Below are positions 58,920 to 64,000 of a stretch of DNA of 64,000 nucleotides, piece by piece. The translations under genes and the position numbers were made by a program. Numbering within the stretch: the first letter of the stretch is position 1; each line of letters starts with the position of its first letter. This stretch comes from Shewanella sp. 10N.286.48.A6 (GTDB lineage: Bacteria > Pseudomonadota > Gammaproteobacteria > Enterobacterales > Shewanellaceae), in contig NZ_MCVI01000003.1 of the NCBI RefSeq assembly GCF_002873135.1, positions 297,247 to 361,246 of the forward strand, written 5' to 3'. The notes beneath the pieces were generated by a model. That model did no database searches. It saw nothing but the letters and a program-made list of their open reading frames with translations, and was not told where the DNA came from.

Positions 58920-59234
58920 GTGACTCGTTTTAAGTTCTTCGCAGGATCATTAATTAGGTCATTCTACTTAATTGGTAAAACTAAAAACACAATTGGCTTA
59001 ACAAAACGGAATAATTATCTATTTTTTTTCTAATAATTCTATCTTGTTAACAAAATCATCCATCATTTGACAAAATACACCAAGAAAAACAGGGCTATGT
59101 ATATCTACATTAGCTAATATTGTCTAGTATAGGAGTAATAATTAATCAAATCAGTTTTATTTATAAAAGCATTTTTACAATCAGCTTATTGCCCAGTATC
59201 ATGCCTTATCGCTTTTTTATCCCAGTGAGTCCCT
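58920..59234. other. 315-base divergent hemA-lolB intergenic region
   Basis: AT-rich. It should hold the promoters of both genes. I see no RNA gene and no long palindrome. Confidence 0.6.
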
Positions 59235-59870
59235 TTGCGAATTTTAACAACTTACCTAAAACACTTACTGTTAATGAGCTGTTTATTGTTAACGGCTTGT
59301 TCTATTCGTCCGCCGCACACGCTTTCAGAAACACAGGTAAAGCACCCCAGTGACGCCCAAGCATGGGAATTACAAGGTAAACTGGCTTTTCGTTCTAGCA
59401 GCGATAAATTTAGCACCAACTTATTTTGGTTGCACGATCAAAGCAGCCAATATGATCGCGATGAATTGACCCTTACCACCATGATTGGCACAACTGTATT
59501 GTCACTTAAGTCTGAAAATGGCCTAGCCAGTTTAGACATTCAAGATAAAACTTACACAGACAACAACCCTGAGCGGCTAATCTACCGCGTCAGCGGCATG
59601 ACCATTCCCATTAATAAATTACCGCTTTGGATCACAGGTCAAGTCGCCCCTGATGATGAAGTGCTAGAATATAATCCAGATGGCAGCATCAAACGTTTTA
59701 GCAGTGCTGATAATGGCGGGGATTGGCTGGTAAGCTTTATGAGTTATCAGCAACAAAGCGGTGCTAAGCTGCCCAGATTACTGCAAATCAATCGCGCTGA
59801 TGTACAAATAAAAATACAGATAAATCAATGGCAAGCGCTAACAACCAATCTAGCACAAACCAATAACTAA
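59235..59870 (+). CDS. lolB: Outer-membrane lipoprotein receptor LolB
   Basis: Accepts lipoproteins from LolA and inserts them in the inner leaflet of the outer membrane. 211 residues. Lipoprotein signal ends in the lipobox LLTAC (Cys22), followed by Ser-Ile. The mature chain has QAWELQGKLAFRS and the QWQALTTN C-terminus of the family. The only start giving a full signal peptide is a TTG, with GTGAG about 5 bases ahead; an in-frame TGA lies just upstream. Followed by ispE and prs as in most gammaproteobacteria. Confidence 0.92.
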   Translation: MRILTTYLKHLLLMSCLLLTACSIRPPHTLSETQVKHPSDAQAWELQGKLAFRSSSDKFSTNLFWLHDQSSQYDRDELTLTTMIGTTVLSLKSENGLASLDIQDKTYTDNNPERLIYRVSGMTIPINKLPLWITGQVAPDDEVLEYNPDGSIKRFSSADNGGDWLVSFMSYQQQSGAKLPRLLQINRADVQIKIQINQWQALTTNLAQTNN

Positions 59871-59968
59871 TCGATATTGGTTTATCGGCTATTGATGATG
59901 CGCTGTTATATAAGTACTTATATAGGCACTTCGACTCAAAATGACAAAACCACTTGAATGGCTTTTAC

Positions 59969-60838
59969 ATGACAACAAATAAAGACAATTTGGCAATCTC
60001 CACTGAATGGCCAGCTCCTGCAAAGCTCAATTTATTTTTGCATATTACCGGCCAACGAGCCGATGGTTACCACGAGCTTCAAACCCTGTTTCAGTTTATT
60101 GACCAATGTGACTATTTAGATTTTCAGACGACTGAGTCGAAACAAATAAGCTTGCATTCAGAATTATCAAAAGTTGTCGCAGAAAAAGATAACTTAATTC
60201 TAAAGGCCGCAAAATCTTTACAAGAATATTGCAATTATCAGGGCGGCGCACAAATTTGGTTACGTAAAAACTTGCCTATGGGTGGCGGTTTAGGTGGTGG
60301 TTCATCTGATGCGGCCACCACATTAGTGGCATTAAATAAGTTGTGGGGGCTTGATTTACCCCATGCAACCCTAGCAAAAATCGGCCTAGAACTTGGCGCG
60401 GATGTCCCTGTTTTTATTAATGGTTTTGCTGCTTTCGCTGAAGGTGTTGGTGAACAGCTTATTGCAGTGCAACCAGCAGAGTTGTACTACCTAGTCATAG
60501 TGCCTGAAGTCCATGTGTCAACCCAAGCAATTTTCCAAGCGCCAGACTTAACTCGCGATACACCTAAATTAGCAATCGATACTTTAATGCAGCAAAATTG
60601 GTCAAATGATTGCCAAAAGCTTGTCACAGAAAAGCACCCCCAAGTTGCCAATGCCTTAAGCTGGCTGGTAGAATATGCGCCGTCAAGAATGACCGGAACT
60701 GGCGCATGCGTCTTCGGTGAATTCGAACAGCAACAATCGGCGCTAGACGCGTTGGCACGCCTGCCAACGACCATGAGCGGCTTTGTTGCTAAAGGCTTAA
60801 ACCTGTCACCTTTGATGACACGTTTAAACCAAGATTAA
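59969..60838 (+). CDS. ispE: 4-(cytidine 5'-diphospho)-2-C-methyl-D-erythritol kinase
   Basis: GHMP kinase of the MEP isoprenoid pathway. About 289 residues from the ATG at 59969; an upstream in-frame TTG at 59954 is less likely. [22 protein letters not shown] at the N-terminus, the ATP-binding [18 protein letters not shown] motif and C-terminal [12 protein letters not shown] are present. Lies between lolB and prs. Confidence 0.95.
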   Translation: MTTNKDNLAISTEWPAPAKLNLFLHITGQRADGYHELQTLFQFIDQCDYLDFQTTESKQISLHSELSKVVAEKDNLILKAAKSLQEYCNYQGGAQIWLRKNLPMGGGLGGGSSDAATTLVALNKLWGLDLPHATLAKIGLELGADVPVFINGFAAFAEGVGEQLIAVQPAELYYLVIVPEVHVSTQAIFQAPDLTRDTPKLAIDTLMQQNWSNDCQKLVTEKHPQVANALSWLVEYAPSRMTGTGACVFGEFEQQQSALDALARLPTTMSGFVAKGLNLSPLMTRLNQD

Positions 60839-60935
60839 CAAATACCTTCTAGAAATGTTTTTTGCTTATTGATGACAACATCCTTAAGTCACATTTTTAG
60901 CCACTAACTTAAAGCCAACACCTGAGGTTCATAAA

Positions 60936-61883
60936 GTGCCCGATATCAAGCTCTTTGCTGGTAACGCTACCCCTAAACTAGCCAAAAAAATAGCCGACCG
61001 TTTATTTTGCAAACTTGGCGATGCAGTAGTAGGCCGTTTCAGCGACGGTGAAATCAGTGTTCAAATCAATGAGAACGTACGTGGTGCTGATGTATTCATC
61101 ATCCAATCGACTTGTGCACCGACCAACGACAACCTAATGGAACTTATCGTTATGGTTGATGCGCTTCGCCGTGCATCTGCTGGTCGTATTACCGCAGTAA
61201 TTCCATACTTCGGTTACGCTCGTCAAGATCGTCGTGTTCGTAGTGCTCGTGTACCTATTACTGCTAAAGTTGTTGCAGACTTCTTATCAAGTGTTGGGGT
61301 TGACCGCGTATTAACTTGCGATCTTCACGCTGAGCAAATTCAAGGTTTCTTTGATGTGCCTGTTGATAACGTTTTCGGTAGCCCAGTACTGCTAGAAGAT
61401 ATGTTAGGCAAGCAACTTGATAACCCAGTTGTTGTTTCTCCAGACATTGGTGGTGTAGTACGTGCTCGCGCTGTAGCTAAACTACTTGATGATTCTGACT
61501 TAGCAATTATCGATAAGCGTCGCCCACAAGCGAACGTAGCTCAAGTAATGCATATCATTGGTGATGTTCAAGGCCGTGACTGTATTATTGTTGATGACAT
61601 GATCGATACTGGTGGTACTTTATGTAAAGCGGCAGAAGCGTTAAAAGAACATGGTGCTAACCGTGTATTCGCTTATGCAACTCACCCGGTATTTTCTGGC
61701 AATGCTGCGAAAAATATCGCTGAATCAGTTATCGATGAAGTTATCGTTACCGATACTGTGCCATTAAGCCCTGAGATCGCTAAACTTGAAAAGGTAACTC
61801 AGCTAACAATGTCAGCAGTACTTGCTGAAGCGATCCGTCGTGTTAGCAATGAAGAGTCTATTTCTGCGATGTTCCGTCACTAA
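60936..61883 (+). CDS. prs: Ribose-phosphate pyrophosphokinase
   Basis: Makes PRPP from ribose-5-phosphate and ATP. 315 residues. A GTG start with GAGG 8 bases ahead. The [31 protein letters not shown] and PRPP-binding [17 protein letters not shown] motifs are intact. It ends the lolB-ispE-prs group and has its own terminator. Codon choice looks more optimised than in neighbours, fitting high expression. Confidence 0.97.
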   Translation: MPDIKLFAGNATPKLAKKIADRLFCKLGDAVVGRFSDGEISVQINENVRGADVFIIQSTCAPTNDNLMELIVMVDALRRASAGRITAVIPYFGYARQDRRVRSARVPITAKVVADFLSSVGVDRVLTCDLHAEQIQGFFDVPVDNVFGSPVLLEDMLGKQLDNPVVVSPDIGGVVRARAVAKLLDDSDLAIIDKRRPQANVAQVMHIIGDVQGRDCIIVDDMIDTGGTLCKAAEALKEHGANRVFAYATHPVFSGNAAKNIAESVIDEVIVTDTVPLSPEIAKLEKVTQLTMSAVLAEAIRRVSNEESISAMFRH

Positions 61884-61963
61884 TCAATTATTTGAATTAG
61901 TCGCTGACTTAAGGTATCTGGCTTAGGTCTTTGAGTTAGGTCTTCGACTTAGCACCGACATCG

Positions 61964-61993
61964 AAAAAGCGCACTCAATCGAGTGCGTTTTTT
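61964..61993 (+). terminator. Terminator of prs
   Basis: Stem CGCACTC/GAGTGCG with an AATC loop, flanked by A and T runs, about 85 bases past the prs stop. Confidence 0.85.
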
Positions 61994-62088
61994 ATTGGCT
62001 GTTATTTGGCATAAATCAATCTAGATTAATAACCCATAACTCAGTACCCTATTGGCTATAAAAATAATTCAACAATAAGTCATTACCC

Positions 62089-63093
62089 ATGTTTAAGCCT
62101 TTCTCATTAATCTCACTGTGTTTTGTTGGCCTAATCTTATCCACTCAAGTCACTGCGCAGTGGCATCAAAAGAGCTTTGAAGTCATGGGGACCCAAGCTC
62201 ATGTTGAATTTTGGCTTTCAGAAGCAGAGAAGAATACAGAGTCAAATGAAAAACAAACTGCAGATAACCTCATCATCGCTGTCGAACAAGAAATGCATCG
62301 CATCGACCGATTAATGAGTCCTTATAAAGCAGACAGCGAATTAAGCAAAATCAACCAACTGGCAGGGAAAGAGGCAGTTGTCATTAATCAAGAACTGTTT
62401 GATTTGCTGCTTGATTCACACAAGATTGCTGAGCTGACAAACGGTACATTTGATATCACTTACGCCTCAATTGGTTATCAATACGATTACCGCCAAGGAC
62501 AAAAGCCAGCGAAACCCGAGATAAACCAAGCCCTCGAAGCTATAGATTACCGCGCAGTAACCTTAGACAAATCACAATCTAGTGTTCGTTTTAAAAACCA
62601 AGATGTACGGATTGATTTAGGCGGAATAGCTAAAGGACATGCCGTTAAGCAATGCTTAGCCATTTTACAAGCTGCAGGTATTAAGCACGCCTTAGTCAGC
62701 GCAGGTGGTGATACAGGACTGCTCGGTGACAGACGCGGCCGCCCATGGTTTGTCGGTATTAAGCATCCTAGAGCCGCTGAAAAAACAGCGGTGCAATTAC
62801 CACTGGCTAACGAGTCAATTTCAACATCAGGTGATTACGAGCGTTACTTCATCGAAGATGGCGTGCGCTACCACCACATCATTAATCCTAAAACCGGCGA
62901 CTCGGCCAGAAAAGTGGTCAGCGTATCCATCATTGGTAAAAACTCAACTTACGTTGATGCCCTATCAACAGCCGTATTTGTAAAAGGCTTACAAGAAGGC
63001 ATGGCGCTGATTAACCAACTACCAGAATACGAAGCGATTATTATTGATAATCAACAGACGTTACATGTATCAGAGGGACTACAACAGGATTAG
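62089..63093 (+). CDS. apbE: FAD:protein FMN transferase (ApbE family)
   Basis: Transfers FMN from FAD to a Thr/Ser on proteins such as NqrB/NqrC or RnfG. 334 residues with a Sec signal peptide (about 1-23, ending VTAQ), so it is periplasmic; no lipobox Cys is seen. FEVMGTQAHVEF, RLMSPYKADSELSKIN, DLGGIAKGHAV and the C-terminal DALSTAVFV motif are present. Its targets are not in the window. Confidence 0.92.
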   Translation: MFKPFSLISLCFVGLILSTQVTAQWHQKSFEVMGTQAHVEFWLSEAEKNTESNEKQTADNLIIAVEQEMHRIDRLMSPYKADSELSKINQLAGKEAVVINQELFDLLLDSHKIAELTNGTFDITYASIGYQYDYRQGQKPAKPEINQALEAIDYRAVTLDKSQSSVRFKNQDVRIDLGGIAKGHAVKQCLAILQAAGIKHALVSAGGDTGLLGDRRGRPWFVGIKHPRAAEKTAVQLPLANESISTSGDYERYFIEDGVRYHHIINPKTGDSARKVVSVSIIGKNSTYVDALSTAVFVKGLQEGMALINQLPEYEAIIIDNQQTLHVSEGLQQD

Positions 63094-63156
63094 TAAATGC
63101 TTTAATAATGGGGGCTATTTGAGTAAGTTTATGCTGATTCCAATTTTTCTCTGTTT

Positions 63157-64000
63157 TTAATTAAACTCCAATAAAGTAGTAACATCTTCAATTAATAGGA
63201 CAAATTCCTCTTGCTCCTTTTCGCGACCACTTGCCAATTGGAATTGAGTTATGTCATACAAACGTTCCATTAATTCAAAGCCAAAAACATCCTTGTGCCT
63301 TTCTTCAAACGATCCTAGTATACAAAATTTTTGTACTAGTTTATGGACATAAGAAATCAGTTCAATAGCTCTGAAACGCGTAAATGATTGATCCTTTTCA
63401 AATCTTACATCAATCATATCCTCAGAAATCGGCATAACACTATTAAATATACTCTTAATAACATCCAGTTGTTCTCTTAACTCAGGAGCAGTTACACCTG
63501 TCATCTTATGATTTCTTATTGTTGTCATAAAGTCGTTCAAGGGCTTTTTAGCCCCTATTGCTTTTAAAGTTACAGGCTTATAATCCCCATTTCTAGAATT
63601 CGGAAAGATATGATCGTACATCCAAAGTTGTGTGTAGGACTTGTATCCAGGATAGTCATTTTCTAATTTCTCACAGAAATGATGAAACTCTTCTTTGTGC
63701 TTGAAATAATTTGTGAATAAATTCTGTTCAAGAGTCATCTGAGTCTGTTTTAAAGAGGTTTTTATCTGCTGGTTTGTTTGCTCTGAACGATGATTCAGAG
63801 CAATTAAACCAACTAAAGGTACTATTAAAGAAAGAGTAGTGAGGGGAACTGAGTACGTTGTTACAATTAAGTCTACATCATATGGGATATGATTAAGGAG
63901 TTCTGGATTTAATTGATAGATATTGAAAACCATCCACGAACTAACTAGTGAAACTAAAAAAACAACTAGCCACACTGAAGGAGGGTGTAACAGATTCTGT
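63157..64000 (-). CDS. Two-helix membrane protein resembling retron-Ec48-type effector (5' end outside window)
   Basis: At least 272 residues from a GTG at 63975, but the frame stays open to the window edge and no Shine-Dalgarno precedes the GTG, so the real start is probably outside. Two membrane helices (about 3-20 and 42-60 from the GTG) are followed by NHRSEQTNQQIKTSLKQTQ and FTNYFKHKEEFHHFCEKL, then a cytosolic helical domain. This helix-helix-NHRSEQT-NYFKHKEEF pattern is what I associate with membrane effectors of Ec48-like retrons and related proteins. The match is from memory, not a search. The region is AT-rich and lies next to apbE with convergent orientation. Confidence 0.5.
   Translation of the reverse strand, partial: QNLLHPPSVWLVVFLVSLVSSWMVFNIYQLNPELLNHIPYDVDLIVTTYSVPLTTLSLIVPLVGLIALNHRSEQTNQQIKTSLKQTQMTLEQNLFTNYFKHKEEFHHFCEKLENDYPGYKSYTQLWMYDHIFPNSRNGDYKPVTLKAIGAKKPLNDFMTTIRNHKMTGVTAPELREQLDVIKSIFNSVMPISEDMIDVRFEKDQSFTRFRAIELISYVHKLVQKFCILGSFEERHKDVFGFELMERLYDITQFQLASGREKEQEEFVLLIEDVTTLLEFN

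Overview
The window is a stretch of gammaproteobacterial chromosome, most likely from a marine Shewanella. Several Enterobacteria-like housekeeping clusters are in conserved order (lptD-surA-pdxA-rsmA-apaG-apaH, obgE-rpmA-rplU diverging from ispB, hemA-prfA-prmC diverging from lolB-ispE-prs). They are mixed with families common in Shewanella (DUF3144, DUF3718, SirB1/SirB2, KdsA, YajQ). Base composition is moderately AT-rich. The genus is inferred from gene content and protein resemblance, not from a search. I saw no rRNA, tRNA or CRISPR array.

Layout. 1-4033 (minus): end of a D-2-hydroxyacid dehydrogenase, a small outer-membrane barrel protein, djlA, and the cell-wall-recycling pair murU/amgK. 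4169-13094 (plus): lptD, surA, pdxA, rsmA, apaG, apaH and a chemoreceptor. 13317-17560 (minus): a DUF3718 protein, folA, the split threonine/serine-type exporter yjjB/yjjP, obgE, rpmA, rplU. 17841-30680 is mixed: ispB, ung, an orphan prepilin, a DUF3144 protein, a LysE exporter, a membrane-anchored thioredoxin-like protein, a large TonB-dependent receptor, a FadD-like ligase, an ABC exporter, a small membrane protein and rlmG. 30681-37086 is a reduced alginate-utilisation locus: a FadR-type GntR regulator, the head and tail of a deleted TonB-dependent receptor, a PL6 lyase, a KdgF-like cupin and a hexuronate-type MFS transporter. 37298-43031: sterol-desaturase-family hydroxylase, DUF2804 protein, YajG-like lipoprotein, secreted cyclophilin, a small unknown protein and AmpG. 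43108-45051 (minus): a chromosomal actin-like ParM protein with a long coiled-coil partner whose N-terminus resembles ParR. 45297-51152: yajQ, a VanZ-like protein, a PanE-like reductase, a PAP2 phosphatase, a DUF481 barrel protein, an EamA transporter and a Sel1-repeat protein. 51153-51973 is a hairpin-rich, repeat-like non-coding stretch. 51974-58919 (minus): kdsA, a DUF819 membrane protein, sirB1, sirB2, prmC, prfA, hemA. 59235-63093 (plus): lolB, ispE, prs, apbE. The right edge carries the 3' part of a membrane protein resembling the retron-Ec48-type effector, possibly the start of a defence island.

How genes work together. LptD and SurA serve outer-membrane assembly, and LolB and KdsA also serve envelope construction. 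AmpG, AmgK and MurU would import and salvage muropeptide sugars. The alginate genes would cleave alginate, linearise the unsaturated uronates and import them. The receptor that would bring oligomers across the outer membrane is broken here, and four similar ATTGGTA-type boxes flank the regulator gene. The most unusual items are the chromosomal ParM/long-ParR pair, the possible retron effector at the edge, the deleted receptor with surviving operators, and the structured repeat next to kdsA.
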